In this document: positions 1 through 6,509 of the stretch, piece after piece
Position numbering within the stretch: the stretch's first letter is position 1
Layout: each line of letters starts with the position of its first letter
Source: JBQTHI01 sp052390035
GTDB taxonomy: Bacteria > Actinomycetota > Acidimicrobiia > Spongiisociales > ZC4RG35
DNA: 14,961 nucleotides
Assembly (NCBI GenBank): GCA_052390035.1
Contig: JBQTHI010000155.1
Location: 1-14,961 of the forward strand
Reading direction: 5' to 3'
Notes under the pieces: generated by a model
Told to the model about the DNA's origin: nothing
The model's database searches: none
The model's input: only the letters and a program-made list of their open reading frames with translations
Position numbers and translations under genes: made by a program

Positions 1-116
1 CGCATCTCCTGAACCGTGTAAGGCAGGAGAGGCTGCTCGAATAGGTCGGCGGCCCGCGGGCCGAGCAGGGTCGGGGCTGCAGGCAAATCCTCCGAACCGA
101 TCAGACTCCCGGCCAT
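1..116 (-). CDS. N-terminus of an unrecognised protein, cut by the left edge
   Basis: An ATG at 116-114 opens a frame that stays open for 38 codons to the window edge. The protein begins MAGSLIGSEDLPAAP and continues with good GC-rich codon use, so I take it as the start of a real gene running out of the window. I do not recognise it; the visible part has no signal peptide or domain. A GGAG lies about 13 nt upstream, which is a poor ribosome binding site. An in-frame TTG at 134 is an alternative start that would add six residues. The gene follows the Ser-Pro repeat gene by 51 nt in the same reading frame (that gene's stop is at 170-168), so the two may share a transcript. Confidence 0.5.
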   Translation of the reverse strand, partial: MAGSLIGSEDLPAAPTLLGPRAADLFEQPLLPYTVQEM

Positions 117-167
117 CGGAGCCTGGAACTCCAACCGGTTCGGCTTTGTATCAGAATCCAGATCGGA

Positions 168-527
168 TCAATCGTCGTCGTCGGCCGGGCTGGCCGGGGA
201 TGCCGGCGAAGCTGGTGCTGTTGGGCTGACGGGCGACACCGGGCTGGCCGGCGAGGTTGGAGAAGCCGGCGAAACCGGACTGGTGGCGCCGGTTGTGCCA
301 ACAGGCGAGGTGGGACTCGCCGGTGAACTTGCGACAGCGGAGACCGGGCTAGCCGGCGAGGCCTGCGTGGTGGCGGTCACCTGGGCCTGGACACCGCCGA
401 CCACTGCCGGCTGAACACGCAAACCCTGGACCGATGCATTCGATCCTCCGAGGGCCGCACCTCCTCCCCCTACCACCGCGGCCAGCGTGACCGCTCCCGA
501 TACGACCTTCCACTTGGCAATAGCCAT
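168..527 (-). CDS. Small secreted Ser-Pro repeat protein
   Basis: This 119-aa protein has a short basic N-terminus (MAIAKWK) and a hydrophobic stretch at about residues 8-28, probably a signal peptide. A linker follows to about residue 55, then a low-complexity region of Ser-Pro units with Ala, Val or Thr, ending in four aspartates. From residue 84 to 114 every third residue is proline. There is no cysteine and no LPxTG-type anchor. It starts at ATG 527 behind a clear AAGGAG. Function is unknown; the composition suggests an extended secreted or cell-surface linker peptide. It could be the N-terminal half of a larger protein broken by its TGA, because the frame stays open after the stop. The call of a real secreted small protein is fairly safe; the role is not. 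Confidence 0.7.
   Translation of the reverse strand: MAIAKWKVVSGAVTLAAVVGGGGAALGGSNASVQGLRVQPAVVGGVQAQVTATTQASPASPVSAVASSPASPTSPVGTTGATSPVSPASPTSPASPVSPVSPTAPASPASPASPADDDD
183..362 (-). repeat. Degenerate 9-nt repeat encoding (x-Ser-Pro)n
   Basis: This stretch encodes residues 56-115 of the Ser-Pro protein. I count fifteen Ser-Pro dipeptides. The spacing is exactly three residues over the last eleven prolines (residues 84-114), so the DNA is a degenerate 9-base tandem repeat built around gccggcgag and related units on the plus strand. Such tracts often change copy number between strains by slippage. Confidence 0.75.
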
Positions 528-571
528 ATAGCCACTCCTTTCTCATCCAGGGATGGCTCCCTTACCCACTT

Positions 572-600
572 GCGACGAGTCTTACACGCCTTGGCACGTA
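572..600 (-). promoter_or_regulatory. Possible promoter of the Ser-Pro protein gene
   Basis: In the 75-bp gap upstream of the Ser-Pro gene, the minus strand reads TTGAGA, then 16 nt, then TAAGAC, about 45 nt before the start codon. The match to sigma-70 boxes is only fair, and the rest of the gap (528-602) holds just the ribosome binding site. Confidence 0.25.
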
Positions 601-602
601 TC

Positions 603-1067
603 TCAAGGGGTCGGTGTTCCCAACCCTCGAATGACGAGGAGGACAACCGGGATCTCCCTCGATGTCTTCTCCTGATACCGGGCATAGTCCGGATAGGCAG
701 CCACCAGGCGGGGCCACCATCGCCCGCGTTCCGCCCGGCTGGCGGTTCGGGCGACGGCTTGGTGGCGCTTATCCCTGATTTGCGCCGTCACCTCTGGCGC
801 CGCGACCAGGTTCAGGTACCAATCAGGATGGGCGGGCCGTCCACCATATGAGGCGACCACCACCACGAGCCCACCATCACGCAAATAGAGCAGCGGGACG
901 GTGTGAGCTCGTCCGCTGAGCCGACCCCGGGTGGTGAGCAGGAGCATGTCGTTGCCGACCAGACGCTTTCCGACCCGGCCCCCGGTGAGCCGGTATATGA
1001 GTCGGTGAGCGACCGAAAGACGGCGAACGATCGAGTCTCTCACGGGTGCTAAGGCTCGAGAAGCCAC
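603..1067 (-). CDS. F420H2-dependent reductase, Ddn/DUF385 (PF04075) family
   Basis: This 154-aa protein is a deazaflavin-dependent nitroreductase/quinone reductase family member. These are small split-barrel proteins that use reduced F420 to reduce quinones, nitro compounds or other activated double bonds, often near the membrane. The core is visible at residues 41-97: LLLTTRGRLSGR, then a strand, then SYGGRPAHPDWYLNL. The family C-terminal motif follows (YPDYARYQEKT then REIPVVLL, residues 125-144). Length is normal. The GTG start at 1067 lies inside the end of the alpha/beta hydrolase gene (19-nt overlap), which suggests translational coupling; a GTG eight codons later (residue 9) is an alternative that removes most of the overlap. 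It is the last gene of the run that starts with the dioxygenase. Confidence 0.85.
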   Translation of the reverse strand: MASRALAPVRDSIVRRLSVAHRLIYRLTGGRVGKRLVGNDMLLLTTRGRLSGRAHTVPLLYLRDGGLVVVVASYGGRPAHPDWYLNLVAAPEVTAQIRDKRHQAVARTASRAERGRWWPRLVAAYPDYARYQEKTSREIPVVLLVIRGLGTPTP

Positions 1068-2122
1068 GCAGTGAAACGCCAGAGAGCCCAGAGGTCGGGA
1101 GCTGCCCGCACCCAGTCATTCGGCTCCGATGCTTTGAAGTCGACATGACTGAAGAGATCGACAGTGATCGTCCGCGCCCCGGGCATGCCGGCGGCGAGCC
1201 GGGCCAACTCGCCGTATGGAACCAGCGGATCGTCGGTGGAATGCATGGCCAACACCGGAACCTCGATGTCGGTGGCGACTGTGGAAGGGGAAAACCGGGC
1301 GAGGAAGGTGCGCGCCTGCGGAGAGAGTTGCTGGGCGAGGGGGTAGGTTTCGCACGGGTCGCGGTTGACCAGGAGCTCGTACACCGCCCGCGACTCGGGA
1401 TCAAGGGCTGCTGGGTGGTTCTTCCCGCCGATGGCATCGACCAACTCGTCCCGGGCGTGGGGGGGCGCCAGGTCCATGGCCCGGGCATACAGCACGTCTC
1501 TTGCCAAGGGATGGCCCTGCCACTCGATGGTCGCGTCGCCGACCACCGAGGCGCCGCCGGTGATCGCCTGAATCACCCCGATCAGATCGAAGTAGGCTCC
1601 GAAGACGGCTAGACGGTGCAAGTCCTCTCGGATCCGAGGGTCGGCCGCCGCCACCAGCGCCAACGATCCTCCGTAGGAGAAGCCCACCAAGTTGACCTGC
1701 TGGCCGGTGCTGGTGGCCAGGCCCCTCGTAGCCTGGACAAGGGCCTCGAGATCAGCCTCTACCAGCCGTTCGGAGTAGAGGGCGAGCCGCGGAAGAAAGA
1801 CCTGGCGCCCATTCCGGGCGAGCGCAGTGGCCACCTGTACGACGCGGGCGTCTTCCACCCCGGCGGGGGTGGCGCCGGGCACCAGCAGAATCGCCGGATC
1901 ACCCGCCCCCGCCGAGTAGATCCGCCCGTCTACGCCGCCGATGCTGGTGTCCTTCGAGGAGACGTCGGCAGCCAACGGACGGGGCACCTTCAGACCGAGG
2001 GATTCGGCGAGAGTCGGAACGGCCTGCATTCGGGCACGGGTCGGCGGAAGTAGATACATGCCGGCCGCAATCATGGCTGCGACGCCGGCTACTCGTAGGT
2101 TCCGGTGCCGGCGCGTCATCAT
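1049..2122 (-). CDS. Alpha/beta hydrolase with N-terminal membrane segment
   Basis: This 357-aa protein has the alpha/beta-hydrolase fold. The nucleophile elbow is GFSYGG with Ser149. The acid is probably Asp298 in HSTDDPLVP, and the base is His326 in FSHVDF. The sequence LLVPGATPAG (residues 79-88) fits the oxyanion-hole strand. Residues 9-25 form a hydrophobic segment after a basic MMTRRHRNLR, so the protein is probably anchored or exported with the catalytic domain outside. The frame is open further upstream inside nuoF, but the ATG-ATG at 2122 has a GAGGG box five bases before it and lies 7 nt after the nuoF stop, so I chose it. Substrate unknown: esterase, carbon-carbon bond hydrolase or similar. 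The extradiol dioxygenase in the same run makes a ring-cleavage hydrolase tempting, but the membrane segment is unusual for those enzymes. Confidence 0.85.
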   Translation of the reverse strand: MMTRRHRNLRVAGVAAMIAAGMYLLPPTRARMQAVPTLAESLGLKVPRPLAADVSSKDTSIGGVDGRIYSAGAGDPAILLVPGATPAGVEDARVVQVATALARNGRQVFLPRLALYSERLVEADLEALVQATRGLATSTGQQVNLVGFSYGGSLALVAAADPRIREDLHRLAVFGAYFDLIGVIQAITGGASVVGDATIEWQGHPLARDVLYARAMDLAPPHARDELVDAIGGKNHPAALDPESRAVYELLVNRDPCETYPLAQQLSPQARTFLARFSPSTVATDIEVPVLAMHSTDDPLVPYGELARLAAGMPGARTITVDLFSHVDFKASEPNDWVRAAPDLWALWRFTAWLLEP

Positions 2123-2129
2123 CAAACCC

Positions 2130-3497
2130 TCAGGGCGAACGCCACTCGAAGTAGGTTTCGTCGTAGACGAAGCGATTGAGTTCCGGCGCCCAGTCGACCA
2201 ACTTCGGAATCCGGAGTATCCGTTCGGACCAGCAGGACCGCCCGAGGTGAGACACCACCTCGTCGGTAAAAACCCGCAGCACTCCGGCGACCAGGGCTTG
2301 ACCGCCTGCCCCGAGTCCACATCGGTTGGCGTCGGTGACGCGACCCAACCACGCTTGCACCTCTTCCAACGTGCCGGCGTCGGCCGCCCCTTCTTCAAGC
2401 AACCTGAACCGGTCAGAGAATGCCCCGGTGCCCAGCTTGCAGGGAGGGCACTGTCCGCAGGACTCGATCGCCAGAAACCTGGAGAGCACCGCGGTAGCGG
2501 CGACTATGCAAGCGGTGTCGTCATAGACGATCATGCCGCCCGACCCGAGACCGGAGCCGATCGCTCGCATCGCTCCGAACTCCAGCGGAGTGTCTAGTAG
2601 ATCGGCGGGGATTGGAGAGTTGGACACGCCCGGAAAGACGGCCTTCACCTTACGGTTGGTGCCGACGCCACCACCCGGGCCGTATATCAGCCACGACAGC
2701 GGGGTGCCGAACGGCAAATCAACGACCACCTCGTTCTCGACGTCGCCGCAAACTGTGAAGACCATCGATCCCGGGCTGTCCTCGGTCCCCATCGACCGAA
2801 ACCAGGCGGCCCCTTCCCTCAGGATATGAGGAACGTTTGCCAGGGTTTCGACGTTGTTGACGACCGTCGGGTTGTAGCGATCGTCGGCTCCGACGGACGC
2901 CGCCCCTACCCCTTGGGAGGTGCCGGTGTGCAGCCCGAGGATGTAGGGCGGATACCAGCGGGGAAGCGGGTCGCGACCTTCGATGGCTTCGAGTAATCCC
3001 TTCTCCTCGCCCAGCAGATAGTCATCGGGGCCGGTCACGATCCGAATGGGTATCTCCCCAAGCAGCCCGGCCCCGGCCATCTCGGTTGCCGCCTTCTCCA
3101 GCTGAGCCGCCTCCAACTCGTATTTGGCCTTGATCCCGATGTAGGTTTCGGTGGCACCGATGGCGTAGCCACCGATGGCCAATCCCTCCAGCAGTTGGTA
3201 CGGGTTGGCTCGCATAAGGGCGCGGTCCTTAAAGGTGCCTGGCTCCCCTTCGGCGGCGTTGCATACCAGAAAACGACGCTGATCTGGCGGGGCGTCGGCC
3301 ACACCCCGCCACTTGATACCTGTCGGGAACCCAGCACCGCCGCGGCCGCGCAATCCCGCCTGTCTAATGAGGTTGATCGAGGCGTCTGGGCCGATTTCGA
3401 TGGCACGACGTAGCCCCTCACCGCCACCGGCCGCCTGATATGCCTCCACCGATCCGATAAGTTGGAGCAGCTTGCCCGAGGCCGGACGGGCTGGCAC
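2130..3497 (-). CDS. nuoF: NuoF-like NADH-binding FMN/4Fe-4S subunit
   Basis: This 455-aa protein is homologous to the 51-kDa subunit of complex I, which oxidises NADH through FMN and passes electrons to a 4Fe-4S cluster. The FMN/NADH glycine-rich loop GLRGRGGAGFPTG is at residues 48-60. EGEPGTFKDR is at 83-92, GEE at 163-165, and VVNNVETLANVP at 212-223. The cluster cysteines are SCGQCPPC (Cys347, 350, 353) and Cys393. The position usually Asp in the NADE(S/G)EPG motif is Ala82, and there is an apparent insertion around residues 184-205. No NuoE or other nuo gene adjoins it, so it may serve a separate NADH-linked electron chain. The GTG start directly follows a TGA (TGAGTG) that ends a 27-codon ORF. 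No Shine-Dalgarno is visible, and an in-frame stop forbids a start further upstream. Confidence 0.88.
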   Translation of the reverse strand: MPARPASGKLLQLIGSVEAYQAAGGGEGLRRAIEIGPDASINLIRQAGLRGRGGAGFPTGIKWRGVADAPPDQRRFLVCNAAEGEPGTFKDRALMRANPYQLLEGLAIGGYAIGATETYIGIKAKYELEAAQLEKAATEMAGAGLLGEIPIRIVTGPDDYLLGEEKGLLEAIEGRDPLPRWYPPYILGLHTGTSQGVGAASVGADDRYNPTVVNNVETLANVPHILREGAAWFRSMGTEDSPGSMVFTVCGDVENEVVVDLPFGTPLSWLIYGPGGGVGTNRKVKAVFPGVSNSPIPADLLDTPLEFGAMRAIGSGLGSGGMIVYDDTACIVAATAVLSRFLAIESCGQCPPCKLGTGAFSDRFRLLEEGAADAGTLEEVQAWLGRVTDANRCGLGAGGQALVAGVLRVFTDEVVSHLGRSCWSERILRIPKLVDWAPELNRFVYDETYFEWRSP

Positions 3498-3581
3498 TCA
3501 GACCGCCGTATCTGTGGCGAGCTTGATCCACCCCTCGGCGATCTCCATGATGGGCTCGGTGCAGGATTCAGACGGGATCAT
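3498..3581 (-). CDS. Candidate 27-aa ORF abutting nuoF
   Basis: The 109-nt gap between the dioxygenase stop and nuoF contains an ORF starting at ATG 3581. It encodes a 27-residue peptide beginning MIPSESCTEPIMEIAEG and ends with TGA immediately before the GTG of nuoF. The peptide is acidic, with one cysteine, and could form an amphipathic helix. Its start has only a weak AAGTGG upstream. Because nuoF itself lacks a ribosome binding site, the simplest reading is a leader ORF that delivers ribosomes to nuoF by termination-reinitiation. It may also be a genuine small partner protein. I do not recognise the sequence. Confidence 0.35.
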   Translation of the reverse strand: MIPSESCTEPIMEIAEGWIKLATDTAV

Positions 3582-3606
3582 CGGACCACTTGCGAGGCGG
3601 CCAAGG

Positions 3607-4410
3607 TCAATCGAACTGGACGGAGCGTTTGGACAGTCCGAACCAGAACCCGTCGACGACGTTGTGACTGTCCGCTCCCGAGTCGAGGCTGGCGCCCAAG
3701 GCCACGAACAGGGGGGCGAAGTGCTCGGTGCGTGGATGGGCCAGGGCCGCGGCGGGGGCGGCCCTTTGGAAGTCGATCATCGAATCGAGATCACGCTCCG
3801 CCAGGCTGCGGTCGAGCCAATCGTCGAATTCGGCCGACCAGGTTGGCGGTGGGGCGTCATGGGGAAGATGCCAGTTCATCTCTCTCAGGTTGTGGGTTGA
3901 GAATCCACTCCCGACGACCAGAACGCCCTGGTCGCGCAATGGGCCTAGCCGGCGGCCCATCTCGAACAAGGCCTTCGGGTCGAGCGTTGGCATGGAGATC
4001 TGGAGAACGGGGACATCGGCGTCCGGGTACATCTCCACCAGGGGAACATAGGCACCGTGGTCGAGGCCCCGCCCCGGGTCCTCATGAACTGTTTCCGAAC
4101 CGTTGAGCATCCTGCGAATCTCGTTGGCCAGCGCTGGCGCGCCGGGTGCGGGATATTTGACTTGGTAGTAGCGATCGGCGAATCCCCAGAAGTCATAGAA
4201 GAGGGGGACCGTGGTGGTGGCGCCCATTGTGAGCGGATCCTCCTCCCAATGGGCTGACACCATGAGCACCGCGGCGGGTCTGGGTATCGCCGCCGACCAC
4301 TCCCGCAACTGGCGAGTCCAGAGCGGATCATCGGCGAGCGGCGGGGCACCATGACTCAGGTAGATCACCGGCATCCGAGAGTGCGGGATTTGTGGGCTTT
4401 CGCTTGCCAT
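3607..4410 (-). CDS. Class III extradiol ring-cleavage dioxygenase (LigB/YgiD type)
   Basis: This 267-aa protein belongs to the LigB superfamily group that includes the 4,5-DOPA extradiol dioxygenase YgiD. These non-haem metal enzymes open catechol-like rings. Conserved histidines are visible in LSHGAPP (His20), SAHWE (His54), GLDHGAYVPL (His118), GSGFSTHN (His173) and RTEHFAPL (His230). By family analogy His20, His54 and His230 are the likely metal ligands. Length is typical (about 260). I chose ATG 4410 behind AGGTAGGA; a GTG one codon upstream at 4413 is equally possible. It heads the run dioxygenase, mini-ORF, nuoF-like, hydrolase, F420 reductase, with gaps small enough for one transcript. 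The true substrate cannot be told from the sequence. Confidence 0.88.
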   Translation of the reverse strand: MASESPQIPHSRMPVIYLSHGAPPLADDPLWTRQLREWSAAIPRPAAVLMVSAHWEEDPLTMGATTTVPLFYDFWGFADRYYQVKYPAPGAPALANEIRRMLNGSETVHEDPGRGLDHGAYVPLVEMYPDADVPVLQISMPTLDPKALFEMGRRLGPLRDQGVLVVGSGFSTHNLREMNWHLPHDAPPPTWSAEFDDWLDRSLAERDLDSMIDFQRAAPAAALAHPRTEHFAPLFVALGASLDSGADSHNVVDGFWFGLSKRSVQFD

Positions 4411-4450
4411 CACCGTCCTACCTCTCTCCGCTGGTTCACGTCCCGACCAC

Positions 4451-4485
4451 GTTACCCACCGTGCTACTGGCCGTCCGGCGGTAAC
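4451..4485. other. Intergenic inverted repeat (GTTACC ... GGTAAC)
   Basis: Six-base arms GTTACC (4451-4456) and GGTAAC (4480-4485) flank a 23-nt GC-rich interior that can pair further. The element fills the 77-bp gap between the FAD reductase stop and the dioxygenase start. It could be an mRNA processing or attenuating hairpin, or an operator for the downstream genes. There is no T-tract, so it is not a classical terminator. Confidence 0.3.
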
Positions 4486-4487
4486 AC

Positions 4488-5717
4488 CTACTTCACCGCT
4501 GGAAGCAGTTCGTCGAGCGGAACGTCAGGGTCGGCCAGTCGAGCCAAATCGACAGGTTGCTGGGAGCGCACCAGCGCCTGAATCTTGTCGGCCACCTGCC
4601 AAACGTTGACGTTCATTCCGGCCAGCACCCGTCCGTCGGACACCCAGAAGCAGATGAATTCCCGTTTTTCACGATCGCCCCGGTAGACGACATCATCCCA
4701 CTCGGTGGCATACCCCGAATACTCCATTCCCAGTTCGTACTGGTCCGAGTAGAAGAAGGGGATCCGCTGGTAGGTCACCTGCTGGCCCAGCATGTTCCGT
4801 CCCGCCGCCATGCCTTGATGACGGGCGTTGGAGATGTGCTCCACCCGAAGGTGCGTTTGGTAGAGCGGGTGGAAGGCGTTGGCGACATCGCCAGCCGCAT
4901 AAATGTTAGGAACCGAGCTCTGCAGGTGTTGATCGACGACGATCCCGTTCTCGATCTCCACCCCGGCTTGGAGCGCCAATCCCACCCTGGGCACCGCGCC
5001 CACGCCTATGACCACCAGGTCACCGGGTATGACCTCTCCCTTGTCAGTTCGCACTCCCTCCACCCGACTTGCTCCCACGAGCGATTCGACCCCGGAATTC
5101 ATGTGGAGGTCGATGCCGTGATCTTTGTGCAGCTCGAGGAACAGACGCCCGACTTCCTCTCCGAGAACGCGTTCGAGCGGAACCGAGCTGTTTCCGACCA
5201 ACGCCACCTCACGTCCCATCTGCCGGGCAGAGGCGGCGACCTCGGCACCGATCCATCCGGCACCGATCACCACTACCTGACTGGCCGCCTCGATGGCTGC
5301 ACGAAGGTCGTCTGAATCCTGGATGGAGCGCAGGTACCGCACTCCCGCCAGGTCGGCGCCGGGAACCTGCAAAGGTCGAGGATCGGCTCCGGTGCAGATG
5401 AGGAGGCGGTCATAGCCGATCGTCCTCCCGTTATCGAGCGTAACCGCCGAGCCATTCGGATCCACCGCACTGACCACGGTGCCGGTCATCAGTTCGATGT
5501 CATGCTCGGTGTAGAAGCTTTCGCTATGAATGTAGACCTTCTCCCGGCCCTGTTCCCCGCGCAGGTAGGCCTTGGACAGCGGTGGTCGCTCGTAGGGCCG
5601 CACCTGTTCGGCGCCGATCAGCACCACTCCGCCATCGAACCCTTCGGTCCGCAAACGCTCAGCGGCCTTGGCTCCGGCCAGGCTTGCACCCACTATGACA
5701 AAGGTCTCCTTCGACAT
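4488..5717 (-). CDS. FAD-dependent NAD(P)H ferredoxin/rubredoxin reductase
   Basis: This 409-aa flavoprotein is of the putidaredoxin/rubredoxin reductase type, which passes electrons from NAD(P)H through FAD to a small iron-sulfur or redox protein. It has an N-terminal FAD-binding Rossmann motif (VGASLAGAKAAE, residues 9-20) and the ERPPLSK signature (43-49). The NAD(P) motif is IGAGWIGAEVAAS (151-163) and the second FAD motif is IYAAGDVA (272-279). The C-terminal reductase domain begins near FFYSDQYELG (321-330). Length is normal. The chosen ATG at 5717 overlaps the regulator's stop by one base (TGATG) and has AAGGAG five bases upstream, so the two are translated together. No ferredoxin is encoded in the window. 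Possible partners are a ferredoxin elsewhere or an oxygenase system involving the neighbouring dioxygenase. Confidence 0.93.
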   Translation of the reverse strand: MSKETFVIVGASLAGAKAAERLRTEGFDGGVVLIGAEQVRPYERPPLSKAYLRGEQGREKVYIHSESFYTEHDIELMTGTVVSAVDPNGSAVTLDNGRTIGYDRLLICTGADPRPLQVPGADLAGVRYLRSIQDSDDLRAAIEAASQVVVIGAGWIGAEVAASARQMGREVALVGNSSVPLERVLGEEVGRLFLELHKDHGIDLHMNSGVESLVGASRVEGVRTDKGEVIPGDLVVIGVGAVPRVGLALQAGVEIENGIVVDQHLQSSVPNIYAAGDVANAFHPLYQTHLRVEHISNARHQGMAAGRNMLGQQVTYQRIPFFYSDQYELGMEYSGYATEWDDVVYRGDREKREFICFWVSDGRVLAGMNVNVWQVADKIQALVRSQQPVDLARLADPDVPLDELLPAVK

Positions 5718-6406
5718 CAGGCTCCTTTCCCGACTTGGTCGCCAACCGGACGGACGACCACACAGCACCAGCCCGGTCGAGGTTCGAGCACTGCCTCATA
5801 TCCGTCGTGGTCGGTCTCCGCCGTCAGGCCGGCAATCATCTCAACATTGATACGGCAGATCACGTCGCGATGATGCTCGGCAAGCGCATGGAACGGGCAG
5901 TTACGTAGCCGGATCTCGCCGTCGACGGCAACCGGCTCGTATCCATGGTTGGCCAGCGCAACGAACAGTTCGGGCATTACCAGGCCGGGTTGATCAGAAG
6001 CGGCCAATTGCGCTCGTGCCCGCCGACCCGTTTCGGCGAGGATCTCCGTACGCATCGCTTCCGGCACCCGCTCGATGGCCGTGGCGAGGAGGTCACCCAT
6101 CAGCGAATAGCGCCGGGAAGGAATGCTGACATCGATCTCCCTGCTGGACCGGCGGTAAACCTTGGCGGTTCGGCCGGCTCCCGGTCCTTGACGCCCGCTC
6201 AGCCGCTTGAAGGCGACCTCAAGCAGGCCACCCTCCGCTAGGAGGTCGAGGTGGTAGGCGGCCAGGGTTCGGGCGACTCCAACTGCATCGGCCGCCTCCT
6301 GGCGACCAACATAGTCGTCAGCAGACGCCACAAACTCGTAGAGAGCCCGGCGAACGGGGTCGGCCAGCAACCCGATCGCCTCGACCTGCGGATCAATTTC
6401 GCTCAT
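5717..6406 (-). CDS. SufR-like winged-helix regulator with C-terminal cysteines
   Basis: This 229-aa protein begins with an ArsR/DeoR-like winged helix (about residues 8-70; LADPVRRALYEFV then the recognition region VARTLAAYHLDLL). A helical region follows, then a C-terminal domain with Cys170 (NCPFH), Cys184 (VICRIN) and the pair Cys214-Cys215 (GWCCVV). This layout matches the actinobacterial SufR-like group, where the cysteines are thought to hold an Fe-S cluster sensing iron or oxidative stress. The regulator is coupled by a one-base overlap to the FAD reductase and diverges from a rhodanese gene, so it probably controls both, and perhaps its own synthesis. A TTAGAT box 7 nt before the ATG suggests a leaderless message. 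Cluster binding is inferred from family resemblance. Confidence 0.85.
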   Translation of the reverse strand: MSEIDPQVEAIGLLADPVRRALYEFVASADDYVGRQEAADAVGVARTLAAYHLDLLAEGGLLEVAFKRLSGRQGPGAGRTAKVYRRSSREIDVSIPSRRYSLMGDLLATAIERVPEAMRTEILAETGRRARAQLAASDQPGLVMPELFVALANHGYEPVAVDGEIRLRNCPFHALAEHHRDVICRINVEMIAGLTAETDHDGYEAVLEPRPGWCCVVVRPVGDQVGKGA

Positions 6407-6413
6407 CAGGTAA

Positions 6414-6419
6414 ATCTAA
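6414..6419 (-). promoter_or_regulatory. -10 box of the SufR-like gene (leaderless)
   Basis: On the minus strand TTAGAT lies exactly 7 nt before the ATG at 6406, so transcription would begin at or next to the start codon. There is no Shine-Dalgarno. The -35 region (about 6437-6442, GCCTAT) is a poor match. Confidence 0.4.
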
Positions 6420-6456
6420 CACTAATGGATCTTGACATAGGCTTCTCCCTTCCACC

Positions 6457-6482
6457 CGGTCAGGTCCCCAAGTCACTGACCG
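6457..6482. promoter_or_regulatory. Inverted repeat upstream of the rhodanese gene, candidate operator
   Basis: Seven-base arms CGGTCAG (6457-6463) and CTGACCG (6476-6482) are perfectly inverted around a 12-nt spacer. The element lies in the 103-bp divergent gap between the SufR-like regulator and rhodanese genes. Its right arm covers the expected -35 position of the rhodanese promoter. It is a reasonable binding site for the regulator, though it does not match any SufR consensus I can state with certainty. Confidence 0.4.
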
Positions 6483-6496
6483 CCATCGGAAGCTGT

Positions 6497-6502
6497 CAGA
6501 AT
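6497..6502 (+). promoter_or_regulatory. Possible -10 box of the rhodanese gene (leaderless)
   Basis: CAGAAT lies 7 nt before the GTG at 6510, the same spacing seen at the three regulator starts in this window. It matches four of six consensus bases; no good -35 is visible. Confidence 0.3.
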
Positions 6503-6509
6503 CCTGGCA

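Noticed and set aside
2123..2398. Upstream extension of the alpha/beta hydrolase into nuoF
   Set aside because: The extra 92 residues are a shadow of nuoF; the ATG at 2122 has a ribosome site and directly precedes a sensible membrane segment.
4557..5315. Long open frame on the plus strand opposite the FAD reductase
   Set aside because: It lies wholly antisense to a gene with clear FAD and NAD motifs, shows no domain and no ribosome site. Such mirror frames are expected in GC-rich genes.
6432..6437. Perfect TTGACA in the SufR/rhodanese gap (plus strand)
   Set aside because: No acceptable -10 box lies 16-18 nt downstream (the bases there are CCCGGT-like), so I do not call it a promoter.
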